Of a stretch of DNA of 14,856 nucleotides, positions 1 through 6,593 are shown piece after piece. The DNA is taken from NCBI GenBank assembly GCA_031419455.1, contig JANOKS010000052.1:1-14856 (forward strand). Direction: 5' to 3'. The notes under the pieces are model-generated. The model ran no database searches and was not told the origin of the DNA. It saw only the letters and a list, made by a program, of their open reading frames with translations. A program made the position numbers and the translations under genes. The stretch is from UBA7672 sp031419455. Lineage in GTDB: Bacteria; Pseudomonadota; Alphaproteobacteria; Caulobacterales; Hyphomonadaceae. Every line of letters begins with the position of its first letter. Within the stretch, counting starts at the first letter, position 1.

Positions 1-73
1 GGATACGTTGCTTGGCCTCGCGCAGCGAGGACGCCCACAGCTCCAATGTCGTCTCGATCGATGCGCCGCTCAT
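1..73 (-). CDS. IS701-like transposase, N-terminal fragment (runs off left edge)
   Basis: The ATG at 73 opens a frame that begins MSGASIETTLELWASSLREA and continues K-Q-R-I off the window edge. The W-A-S-S-L-R-E-x-K pattern is the usual opening of IS701-family DDE transposases, in which an R-P-L-F-x-x-E-R segment normally follows; here the sequence stops just short of it. A GGAGG motif lies 6 bases upstream of the ATG, which decides this start over an overlapping ATG five bases earlier. Only 24 codons are present. Truncation is by the window edge and does not show that the gene is broken. It is identical to the right-hand fragment. Confidence 0.72.
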   Translation of the reverse strand, partial: MSGASIETTLELWASSLREAKQRI

Positions 74-136
74 CCATGACCTCCGAATCATGGTCGCCCA
101 TAGATTCAGAGGTCGTCCAATTATGCAACTGTAGTG
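1..136 (-). mobile_element. Left IS701-like insertion sequence, 5' end only
   Basis: This is one outer end of an insertion sequence whose body lies beyond the window. Its bases 3-136 are a perfect reverse complement of 14723-14856, so two copies of the element bound the window, both transposases reading outwards. The tip (reading CACTACAGTTGCATAATTGG from 136 down) is next to TTAG at 137-140, which fits the 4-bp YTAR target site described for the IS701 family. The family call comes from the transposase N-terminus encoded at 1-73. The far end and the second copy of the target duplication are outside the window, so full length and terminal repeats cannot be judged. Confidence 0.82.
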
Positions 137-137
137 T

Positions 138-214
138 TAGGGTGGATAGAGCGAAGCGAAATCCACCTTGCCACGTCCGGGGACGGTGGATTTCGCTTCG
201 CTCTATCCACCCTA
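138..214. repeat. REP-like inverted repeat, 30-bp arms
   Basis: The arms 138-167 and 185-214 are perfect reverse complements of each other, separated by 17 bases. Each arm is itself partly symmetric: it starts GGGTGGAT and ends ATCCACC around a GCGAAGCGAA core. Sequences of this GGTGGAT...GCGAAGCGAAATCCACC type are familiar as dispersed intergenic palindromes in Alphaproteobacteria, and a pair in inverted order resembles a REPIN. It sits 5 bases after the stop of the DUF1761 gene, where it could act as a transcription end or mRNA stabiliser. Translating it produces spurious proteins, so frames reading through it should not be annotated. Confidence 0.8.
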
Positions 215-219
215 CGGTA

Positions 220-633
220 CTACGGCCAGGCCGAGATCACCGCGCCGGCCGCCATGAATCCGAGCAACAGGTGGATCGCGTCCATCACCAGAAGGCCGGG
301 GCGTTCGGGGCTGTAGACGTAGGAATAGAGCCGTGTCGACAGCACGATGAAGAACCAGATCTGGACGGTGATGACGAGGCCTGAGGTGAGGTTGTCGACG
401 CGCGCGAGCTTCAGGATGATGGCGAGGCCGATGGCGGCGAGGATCGGCATGATGGGTGAGATCGCCATCTTCCACATGTGCGGCTGAAGCTGTTCCTTGG
501 AGAAGCCGGACAGCTGCATCCAGAGTTTCGAGAACACGGCGCCGTAGATGATGAAGCCGACGGCGTAGAAGGCGATGGCTGCGACGCCGATGGCGAGCCA
601 GTTGTCGCCGACGATGATTCCTTGAGCTGGCAT
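220..633 (-). CDS. DUF1761 domain membrane protein
   Basis: A 137-residue integral membrane protein with four predicted helices at about residues 11-33, 58-78, 83-102 and 114-135. The N-W-L-A start of helix 1 and the following G-x-x-x-Y-G...F-x-K-x-W-M segment are typical of the DUF1761 family, as is the total length. No biochemical role is established for the family and I do not assign one. The start is supported by a GGGAGG ribosome-binding site just upstream of the ATG at 633. The gene is divergent from the TIR protein gene, sharing a 146-base gap, and its stop is followed at once by the REP-like palindrome. It reads as intact, with only 84 bases between its stop and the IS. Confidence 0.82.
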   Translation of the reverse strand: MPAQGIIVGDNWLAIGVAAIAFYAVGFIIYGAVFSKLWMQLSGFSKEQLQPHMWKMAISPIMPILAAIGLAIILKLARVDNLTSGLVITVQIWFFIVLSTRLYSYVYSPERPGLLVMDAIHLLLGFMAAGAVISAWP

Positions 634-779
634 CTGTCCCTCCCTGCGCGCGCGGAGGTTAGGTCGGGACGTTCAACGAGTCCATCTGCCGACAAGGGAG
701 CCCCCGGTTGCCCGCCGCGGCAATCGCGGGCAGAAGGTTAGGTTGGGTATGGCGCATTCCAGCACTGGAGTATTCCGCC

Positions 780-2657
780 ATGGCGGGTGAAATCTTCATC
801 AGTTACCGGCGCTCGGATCAGGCCAAGGCGCGCCTGCTGCACGGCTTGTTGCAGCAGCGCGGGGTCGACGCCTGGTATGACGCGCATGTCGGCGCGGGCG
901 AAGACTGGCGCGTGGCGACAGCCAAGGCGCTGGAGCGGGCGCCGATCTTCGTGCTGCTGTTTTCGCGCAACGCTGCCGACAGCGACGATATCGCCAAGGA
1001 GCTGGCGGCGGCGACCTACTCCAAGAAACTGGTCGTGCCCGTACGGATCGAGAACCTGAACCCGACCGGCGCCTTCCTCTATGAACTGGCCAGCCGCAAC
1101 TGGTTCGACGCCTTTAACGATGTCGAGGCGCGGTTCGCCGTGCTCGCCGACAGCCTCGCCGAACTGGTCAAGTCCGGCTCGACCGACCAGCTCAATCTCG
1201 GCTCGGCCAACCTGGGATCGGCCACGAGCGGCGAAGCGGGCGGCCGCGCCGAAGCGTCGTCATCGCGGGCGTCCCCGGCCGCCGGAGTCCATCGCAACTC
1301 GGTCTGCGTGCTTCCCTTCGCGAACATGAGCGGCGACGCCGAGCAGGAATACTTCAGCGACGGGATCACCGAGGACGTCATCACCGACCTCAGCAAGGTG
1401 TCGGCGCTGTTCGTGGTGGCGCGCAACACGGCCTTTCAGTTCAAGGGCAAGAACACCGACATACTGCAGATCGCGCGGCAGCTGAATGTGAGCCATGTGC
1501 TCGAAGGCAGCGTGCGGAAATCAGGGGGCCGGGTGCGGATCACGGCGCAGCTGATCGACGGCCGGACGGGCGGACATGTCTGGGCCGAACGCTACGATCG
1601 TGACCTCAACGACATTTTCGCGCTCCAGGATGAAATCTCTGAGGCCATCGTTGCGGCGCTGAAACTGAAACTCTTGCCGGAGGAGAAGAAGGCCATCGAG
1701 GTGCGCGGCACCGACAATGTCGAAGCCTACAACCTCTACCTGATGGCCCGGCAGTCTTATGCGGCCAGCTTCGAGAATGATGTCCGCACGGTCGAGGGCA
1801 TTGTCCGGATCTGCCACCGGGTCGTAGAGATCGACCCGAACTACGCACGCGCCTGGGCGCTGATGGCGCTTGGCCAGATGCTGTTGCGGTTCCTCCACTC
1901 GGGAACGGGCGATGACGGTCTCAAGGCGGCTGAACGCGCCCTGTCGCTGGATGCGAACCTTGCCGAGGCGCATGCGGTGAAGGCGCGCATCTTCGCCGAG
2001 TCCGACCAGTACGATGAAGCCATGGACGAGATCGCGATCGCGTTCAGCCTCGATCCTGAATCTTATGAGGTGAATCGCTCGGCGGCGCACATTCATTTCA
2101 AGCAGCGCAAGTTGAAGGAAGCCATCCGGTATTTCGAGAAGGCGATGAGCCTGTCGGAAACCGACTACAGCTCGGCCGGCCGCCTGATCAGCTGCTACAA
2201 CGCCGTCGGCGACCCGGCGGGTGCCTCGCGCACGGCGCAGATTACGCTGACACGCACTGAGAAGGCGTTGCTGCAGGACCCCAACAACGGACGTATCGTG
2301 AGCTACGGCAGCATAGCGCTCGCCCAACTCGGGCAGACCGAGCGCGCGAAGGAATGGATGAACAGGGCGATGCTGTTCGATCCCGACAACTGGAACATGC
2401 GCTACAATTTTGGGTGTAATTTTGTCCAGTACATGAAGGACAACGCCGCCGCGCTCGACATTTTGGAGCCGGTGTTCGCCAGCATGTCGGCCGGCCTGCT
2501 GATGCACGCGAAGGTCGATCCGGACTTCGACAGCATCCGCGACGATCCGCGTTTTGTCGCCATGGTGACTGCGGCCGAAGCGCGGCTTGCCGGCGAGAAG
2601 CCGATCGCTGTCGCCCCAGCAGCCAAGCGGGCGAAACGCACGCCGCCCGCCGGGTAA
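780..2657 (+). CDS. TIR domain - TolB-like domain - TPR protein
   Basis: A 625-residue predicted soluble protein with three parts. Residues 1-130 form a TIR domain: the opening IFISYRRSD strand, the G-x-D-A-W-Y-D box, and a candidate catalytic glutamate at E74 in the A-K-E-L helix, the position used by TIR NAD-cleaving enzymes. A Gly/Ser/Ala-rich linker (about 133-170) follows. Residues 173-300 match the TolB N-terminal-like (FlgO-like) domain often placed before TPRs in class III cyclase proteins: VCVLPFANMSGD, then Y-F-S-D-G-I-T-E-D, then V-L-E-G-S-V-R and W-A-E-R-Y-D. The rest is a run of TPR-like helices to about 600. No cyclase domain is present; the TIR seems to take its place. The ATG at 780 is preferred because GGAG lies 9 bases upstream; an in-frame start at 708 would add 24 unlikely residues. 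Its role is unknown; signalling or immunity are possibilities. Confidence 0.88.
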   Translation: MAGEIFISYRRSDQAKARLLHGLLQQRGVDAWYDAHVGAGEDWRVATAKALERAPIFVLLFSRNAADSDDIAKELAAATYSKKLVVPVRIENLNPTGAFLYELASRNWFDAFNDVEARFAVLADSLAELVKSGSTDQLNLGSANLGSATSGEAGGRAEASSSRASPAAGVHRNSVCVLPFANMSGDAEQEYFSDGITEDVITDLSKVSALFVVARNTAFQFKGKNTDILQIARQLNVSHVLEGSVRKSGGRVRITAQLIDGRTGGHVWAERYDRDLNDIFALQDEISEAIVAALKLKLLPEEKKAIEVRGTDNVEAYNLYLMARQSYAASFENDVRTVEGIVRICHRVVEIDPNYARAWALMALGQMLLRFLHSGTGDDGLKAAERALSLDANLAEAHAVKARIFAESDQYDEAMDEIAIAFSLDPESYEVNRSAAHIHFKQRKLKEAIRYFEKAMSLSETDYSSAGRLISCYNAVGDPAGASRTAQITLTRTEKALLQDPNNGRIVSYGSIALAQLGQTERAKEWMNRAMLFDPDNWNMRYNFGCNFVQYMKDNAAALDILEPVFASMSAGLLMHAKVDPDFDSIRDDPRFVAMVTAAEARLAGEKPIAVAPAAKRAKRTPPAG

Positions 2658-2708
2658 AGGTCCGCCCCGTGGCCTGCCACCTTCGCCTCGACGCTTCGCG
2701 AGGACCCA

Positions 2709-2731
2709 CTTCCCCCGCTTCGCGGAGGAAG
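2709..2731. terminator. GC-rich hairpin between convergent genes
   Basis: CTTCC-c-CCGC (2709-2718) pairs with GCGG-a-GGAAG (2722-2731) around a TTC loop, a 9-bp stem with one mismatch. It lies between the convergent ends of the TIR gene (stop 2657) and etfA (stop 2750). A wider pairing of CCCCCGC (2712-2718) with GCGGGGG (2741-2747) is an alternative fold. There is no T-run, so it may be a REP-like palindrome or a weak bidirectional terminator. Confidence 0.4.
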
Positions 2732-2749
2732 ACGGGCACCGCGGGGGCG

Positions 2750-3679
2750 CTACAGCTTGCTCGTCAGTTCCGGGACGATCTTGAAGAGGTCGCCGACGAG
2801 GGCGAAGTCGGCGATCTGGAAGATCGGGGCTTCTTCGTCCTTGTTGATGGCGACGATGATCTTCGAGTCCTTCATGCCGGCGAGATGCTGAATGGCGCCC
2901 GATATGCCGATGGCGACGTAGAGTTCGGGGGCGACGACCTTGCCGGTCTGGCCGACCTGGTAGTCGTTGGGGGCGTAGCCGGCGTCCACGGCGGCGCGCG
3001 AGGCGCCGACGCCTGCGCCGAGCTTGTCGGCGAGGGGGAGGATCATCGCATTGAACTGTTCGGCCGAGGCGAGCGCGCGGCCACCCGAGACGACGCGTTT
3101 TGCTCCGGCAAGTTCAGGACGATCGGACTTCGCGATCTCTTCCGAGACGAAGGCGGACTTGAACGGACCAGCTGGCGCAGCGGCGGTTTCAACCGGGGCG
3201 GAGCCCGTGGCGGCGACCGGCTGGAAGGCCGTGCCGCGGACGGTGACGACTTTCTTCGCGTCGGACGACTTCACTGTGAGGATCGCATTGCCGGCGTAGA
3301 TCGGGCGCTCAAAGGTCGACGAGTCGATCACTTTCGTGATTTCGGACACCTGCATCACGTCGAGCTTGGCGGCGATGCGCGGGGCGACGTTCTTGCCTGT
3401 CGTGGTGGCTGGGGCGAAGAAAGCGTCGTAGCCGGCCATCATCGGCACGACGAGCGCTTCGACGGCTTCGGCGAGGGCGTGGGAGAAGGCTTCGCCTTCA
3501 ACGTGGATCACTTTCCGAACGCCGGCGAGTTTTGCGGCGGCTTGGGCGGCGGGGCCGGCGTTGTGGCCGGCGACGAGCACGTCGATGTCGCCGCCGAAGG
3601 CCTGGGCGGCTGCCACCGTCTTGGCGGTGACGTCGTTGAGGGCGGCGTTGCTGTGTTCAGCGTAAACGAGAACGGCCAT
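2750..3679 (-). CDS. etfA: Electron transfer flavoprotein alpha subunit
   Basis: This is the FAD-binding subunit of the heterodimeric electron transfer flavoprotein. It accepts electrons from acyl-CoA and related dehydrogenases and passes them to ETF-quinone oxidoreductase. The 309 residues match the family's usual length. The N-terminal half has the nucleotide-fold opening V-L-V-Y-A-E-H. The C-terminal FAD domain shows VVSGGRAL near residue 196 and the ETF-alpha signature LYVAIGISGAIQH from about 253, then I-V-A-I-N-K-D and the closing A-D-F-x-L-V-G-D-L. Its ATG lies 2 bases after the etfB stop, and its GGAG site overlaps the last etfB codons, so the two are probably translationally coupled. 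The gene ends facing the TIR gene. Confidence 0.97.
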   Translation of the reverse strand: MAVLVYAEHSNAALNDVTAKTVAAAQAFGGDIDVLVAGHNAGPAAQAAAKLAGVRKVIHVEGEAFSHALAEAVEALVVPMMAGYDAFFAPATTTGKNVAPRIAAKLDVMQVSEITKVIDSSTFERPIYAGNAILTVKSSDAKKVVTVRGTAFQPVAATGSAPVETAAAPAGPFKSAFVSEEIAKSDRPELAGAKRVVSGGRALASAEQFNAMILPLADKLGAGVGASRAAVDAGYAPNDYQVGQTGKVVAPELYVAIGISGAIQHLAGMKDSKIIVAINKDEEAPIFQIADFALVGDLFKIVPELTSKL

Positions 3680-3681
3680 GA

Positions 3682-4431
3682 TCAGATGGCTCCAACGGAC
3701 TTGAGTTTGGCGATGAGCGCATCAACGTCGGCGACTTTCTCGCCGGCTTCGCGCTTCTTCGGTTCGGCGACCTTCACGACGGCAAGGCGCGGCGTGACAT
3801 CGACGCCATAGTCGGCGGGGGTCTTCATCTCGATCGGCTTCTTCTTCGCTTTCATGATGTTGGGCAGCGAGGCGAAGCGCGGTTCGTTGAGGCGGAGGTC
3901 GGTGGTAACCACGGCGGGCAGGTTCAGCGAGACGGTCTGAAGTCCGCCATCGACTTCGCGCGTGACGGAGAGCTTGTCGCCATCCTTGGTCACGGCCGAA
4001 GCGAAGGCGCCTTGCGGCCAGTCGAGCAGGGCGGCGAGCATCTGGCCGGTCTGGTTGGCGTCGTCGTCGATCGCCTGCTTGCCGGTGATGACGATATCGG
4101 GCTTCTCGGCCTCGACGATCTTGGCGAGAATCTTGGCGACGGCCAGCGGCTCGACGGCCGCGTCGGTCTGCACGAGGATGCCGCGGTCGGCGCCCATGGC
4201 GAGGCCGACGCGGAGAGTTTCCTGCGCCTGGGCCGGGCCGATCGACACGACGATGATCTCGCCGGTGACGATGCCTTTCTCCTTCATGCGGACCGCCTCT
4301 TCGACGGCGATCTCGCAGAACGGGTTCATCGCCATCTTGATGTTGGCGAGGTCCACGCCCGAGCCATCGGCTTTCACACGCGGGCGGACGTTGGGGTCAA
4401 TCACCCGCTTGACGGGCACAAGCACCTTCAT
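3682..4431 (-). CDS. etfB: Electron transfer flavoprotein beta subunit
   Basis: This is the AMP-binding beta subunit, which with EtfA forms the soluble carrier between matrix-type dehydrogenases and the quinone pool. The 249 residues are full length. It opens M-K-V-L-V-P-V-K-R-V, followed by the typical M-N-P-F-C-E-I-A-V-E-E-A-V stretch. The ETF-beta signature is visible as V-T-R-E-V-D-G-G-L-Q-T-V-S-L-N-L-P-A-V-V-T, and the recognition-loop region after it is L-N-E-P-R-F-A-S-L-P-N-I-M-K-A. It is the first gene of the etfB-etfA operon. Upstream lies a gap shared with the divergent esterase gene that holds a 12-bp perfect palindrome, a candidate control site. Confidence 0.97.
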   Translation of the reverse strand: MKVLVPVKRVIDPNVRPRVKADGSGVDLANIKMAMNPFCEIAVEEAVRMKEKGIVTGEIIVVSIGPAQAQETLRVGLAMGADRGILVQTDAAVEPLAVAKILAKIVEAEKPDIVITGKQAIDDDANQTGQMLAALLDWPQGAFASAVTKDGDKLSVTREVDGGLQTVSLNLPAVVTTDLRLNEPRFASLPNIMKAKKKPIEMKTPADYGVDVTPRLAVVKVAEPKKREAGEKVADVDALIAKLKSVGAI

Positions 4432-4468
4432 CGGTGGAATCTCCGGTCGAACAATCCAGAAACGGCGG

Positions 4469-4480
4469 CTGTGATCACAG
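4469..4480. promoter_or_regulatory. 12-bp perfect palindrome upstream of etfB (candidate operator)
   Basis: CTGTGATCACAG is its own reverse complement and lies 37 bases upstream of the etfB ATG, in the gap shared with the divergent esterase gene. The position suits a repressor or activator site. The half-sites resemble TGTGA/TCACA but are contiguous, so the spacing is wrong for a CRP site. The regulator is unknown, and such a short palindrome can arise by chance. Confidence 0.35.
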
Positions 4481-4693
4481 GCGCATCAGCATGCGAACCA
4501 GCGGGCTTTCCGGTAGCCGTCACGCGAGCCGGAATCAAGTTTCATGGGATGCGTTGGGGCAAAAAGCGTCGATTTGGCGCGAATGGCGGGGCCGTAGGGG
4601 AAACAATCTTGCCGGACATAAGGTTTTGCACGTGGCTTTTTCGGCAGGGTCGCTAGCTTGACCACAAAACAGAACGATGCCGGGAGGAACGAC

Positions 4694-5749
4694 ATGGGGC
4701 GCAGCAAGCTGAGCGCGTTGGCGATCGGGGCGGCGCTGATGGCGTCGGCGTGCGCGAGCGTGGTGGGGAGCACGCCTGTCGGTATGTCCGTTGCGGAAAC
4801 GGCGCGCGGGCTGGATTGTACGTTCCTGACGGAGGCTGAAGCCGCGGCGAGCGCGGGCGTGCCGAACGTGACGCATGAGGGGGTGCGGCTCGTGCCGCAG
4901 CCGCCGCCTTCGACGGACCCCAATGATGCGATCGCGCAACGGGCAAACATTCCGCGCTCGGCGCAGCCCGCGCTGACGGCGAGCCAGAAGCGCATCCTGA
5001 TGTGCGGCTATGAGCTGGACGCGGCGAATGCGCGGATGCCGTTCGCGCTGTTCGTGCCGGAGGGGTATGATCCTGCGAAGGCGTGGCCGCTGATCGTCGA
5101 CCTGCATGGGGCGGGGGTGACGCCGCTGCAGCAGATCCTGTTCGACGGGACGACGGACTTTGCACAGCGCGATGGCTACATCGTTCTGGCGCCGATGGGG
5201 TATTCCACGTTCGGCGGATGGGGCCCGGCGCGCGGGACGCCTGTTCTGGTCGAGACGGCGGATGTGAATCCGGCGACGGGCGCAAAGTGGGCGACGAACG
5301 CGCTGTCGGAGCATGACGCGCTGACCGTGCTCGGCATGGTGAGAGGGACGTTCAATGTGGATGCGGACCGCATCTATCTGATGGGCCATTCGATGGGCGG
5401 GTTCGGGACGTTCTTCCTCGGCGCAAAGCACAACACGCTGTGGGCCGGGATCGCGCCGATCGCAGGCGGGGGCGTGGGGCCGAATGCGCCTGCGGAAAAG
5501 TTGAAGGGCGTGCCGGTGCTGGTGATGCACGGGGCGGAGGACACGGTGGTGCGCAAGGAAAGCTCGCGCGTGTCGGTGCGTGAGTTGCAGAAGGTTGGCG
5601 CGCAGCACGTCTATCTGGAGTTTCCCGGGCTGGAGCATGAGTTCTTCATCCGGCGCGGGCGGGAGAACCTCGAGAAGGTATTCCACTTCTTCAAACTGGT
5701 GTCGCGGAAAACGAATGTGGGTCCGATTCCGGAGCCGGCGGCGCAGTGA
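4694..5749 (+). CDS. Exported lipoprotein alpha/beta hydrolase (esterase/peptidase-like)
   Basis: A 351-residue predicted lipoprotein. The ATG at 4694 is chosen because GGAGG lies 6 bases upstream and it starts directly with a signal peptide, M-G-R-S-K-L-S-A-L..., ending at lipobox cysteine C20 (A-S-A-C). After a Pro-rich spacer, the alpha/beta-hydrolase domain runs from about 100 to 345. It has the oxyanion-region DLHGAG, the nucleophile elbow GHSMGG with S233, the acid D283 in MHGAEDTVV, and H315 in LEHEF, so the triad is complete and correctly ordered. The layout resembles predicted peptidases or PHB-depolymerase-like esterases (COG4099 type). The substrate cannot be read from sequence. 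The gene is divergent from etfB and heads the + strand block. Confidence 0.85.
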   Translation: MGRSKLSALAIGAALMASACASVVGSTPVGMSVAETARGLDCTFLTEAEAAASAGVPNVTHEGVRLVPQPPPSTDPNDAIAQRANIPRSAQPALTASQKRILMCGYELDAANARMPFALFVPEGYDPAKAWPLIVDLHGAGVTPLQQILFDGTTDFAQRDGYIVLAPMGYSTFGGWGPARGTPVLVETADVNPATGAKWATNALSEHDALTVLGMVRGTFNVDADRIYLMGHSMGGFGTFFLGAKHNTLWAGIAPIAGGGVGPNAPAEKLKGVPVLVMHGAEDTVVRKESSRVSVRELQKVGAQHVYLEFPGLEHEFFIRRGRENLEKVFHFFKLVSRKTNVGPIPEPAAQ

Positions 5750-5797
5750 CTTGGCGATGCGATCCACTATCTTTATGGCCCAACCCAAGGAGGCCTT

Positions 5798-6091
5798 ATG
5801 GCGGACCAAGTTGACGACGAATTCTACGCCCGGGCCGATGCACACATACACCTGTCGAACGATCAGCTGGAGCGCATACCACGGGGTAAAGTCAGTGCAT
5901 CGATGATGTACGCCACCGCGCGATTCAATGCGTGGCTGTCAGCGAAAGACGTGAGCAGCGGGGTCGAACTCGATGCGGCGAAACCGCAGCTCATCGACTA
6001 CTTTGTGGACTCGTACAGAGCGATGCTCGAAGAAAACCTTGCAGACTACGCTTCAAATTTTGACGCCTACATGAAGAGCGGCGTCAATTGA
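5798..6091 (+). CDS. DUF3144 domain protein, first tandem copy
   Basis: A 97-residue helical cytoplasmic protein recognised as DUF3144 by the F-Y-x-R-A-D-A-H-I-x-L-S-N opening, a central A-S-M-x-x-A-x-A-R-F segment and the ending D-Y-F-V-D...M-L-E-x-N-L...N-F-D-x-Y-M-K. The family has no established function. Ribosome binding is strong: AAGGAGG sits 4-5 bases before the ATG. The next gene encodes a second copy; in an ungapped alignment by eye a little over half of the residues agree. This copy carries I-H-L-S-N-D-Q-L-E-R-I-P where the partner has I-A-L-S-N-A-Q-A-D-S-A-A, and its codons look slightly more A/T rich. Confidence 0.85.
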   Translation: MADQVDDEFYARADAHIHLSNDQLERIPRGKVSASMMYATARFNAWLSAKDVSSGVELDAAKPQLIDYFVDSYRAMLEENLADYASNFDAYMKSGVN

Positions 6092-6109
6092 CCCCTGGCA
6101 GGAGCTTCC

Positions 6110-6400
6110 ATGGCCGACGTATTCGACGACGCGTTCTATGCCCGGGCTGACGCTCATATCGCCTTGTCAAACGCGCAGGCGGACAGCGCGGCGCGGGAGG
6201 TGGTGAATGCGTCGATGCTGTTTGCCTCGGCGCGATTCTGCGCCTTCCTGTCGGCGGGCGGGTATGCGTCGGGCGAGGCGATGGCCGCGAAGCGCGACGA
6301 GATCGTCGACTATTTCGTTGATGGATTCCGGCAGATGCTGGAGGGCAATCTCGATGCGTACATCAAGAACTTCGACAGCTACATGAAGCCGAAGGCGTAG
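6110..6400 (+). CDS. DUF3144 domain protein, second tandem copy
   Basis: A 96-residue DUF3144 protein, 18 bases downstream of its paralogue and probably co-transcribed with it. It keeps the F-Y-A-R-A-D-A-H-I, A-S-M-L-F-A-S-A-R-F and F-V-D-G-F-R-Q-M-L-E-G-N-L segments. A GGAG site lies 6 bases before the ATG at 6110. The role is unknown. The clear divergence between the copies, with both frames intact, suggests an old duplication kept by selection. A long palindromic element starts 20 bases after its stop and could end or stabilise the transcript. Confidence 0.87.
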   Translation: MADVFDDAFYARADAHIALSNAQADSAAREVVNASMLFASARFCAFLSAGGYASGEAMAAKRDEIVDYFVDGFRQMLEGNLDAYIKNFDSYMKPKA

Positions 6401-6420
6401 CCGCCGCAAACCTTCTTGCT

Positions 6421-6532
6421 GTCATTCCGGGCGAGCCGCAGGCGAGACCCGGAACCCAGTGGCTCAAAGGGCGGTGTTTGCGGCCCCTGGGTTCCGGCGC
6501 TGTGCGGCTAACGCCGCTTCGGCCGGAATGAC
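6421..6532. repeat. Nested palindromic intergenic element, 112 bp
   Basis: Three nested pairs fold this stretch into one long imperfect hairpin: GTCATTCCGG (6421-6430) with CCGGAATGAC (6523-6532); GCCGCA (6435-6440) with TGCGGC (6503-6508); and CCGGAACCCAG (6449-6459) with CTGGGTTCCGG (6487-6497). The apical loop is 6460-6486. The GTCATTCCGG...CCCGGAACCCAG wording is a common dispersed intergenic repeat type in Alphaproteobacteria. It sits between the second DUF3144 gene and the SDR gene. It contains no credible gene. Confidence 0.82.
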
Positions 6533-6593
6533 ATTGAGGGTTTGAGTTTTCAGCGGGGCTCGTTCTACGCTCAGGCCAAAGCGGGAGAGCGCG

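Noticed and set aside
46..384. A 112-codon + frame through the left end
   Set aside because: It runs through the IS end, the REP-like palindrome and antisense to the DUF1761 gene, with an Arg/Ser-rich product typical of a shadow frame.
1521..2507. A 328-codon minus frame
   Set aside because: It is antisense to the TolB-like and TPR parts of the TIR protein, which read coherently on the + strand.
2669..3811. A 380-codon + frame
   Set aside because: It is antisense to etfA and etfB, which have clear family signatures; the Gly/Asp-rich product is the usual shadow in high-GC DNA.
4469..4480. CRP binding site
   Set aside because: The TGTGA and TCACA halves abut; CRP needs six bases between them. 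It is kept only as an unassigned palindrome.
4535..5851. A 438-codon minus frame rich in Arg and His
   Set aside because: It is antisense to the lipoprotein esterase and has the low-information composition of a shadow frame.
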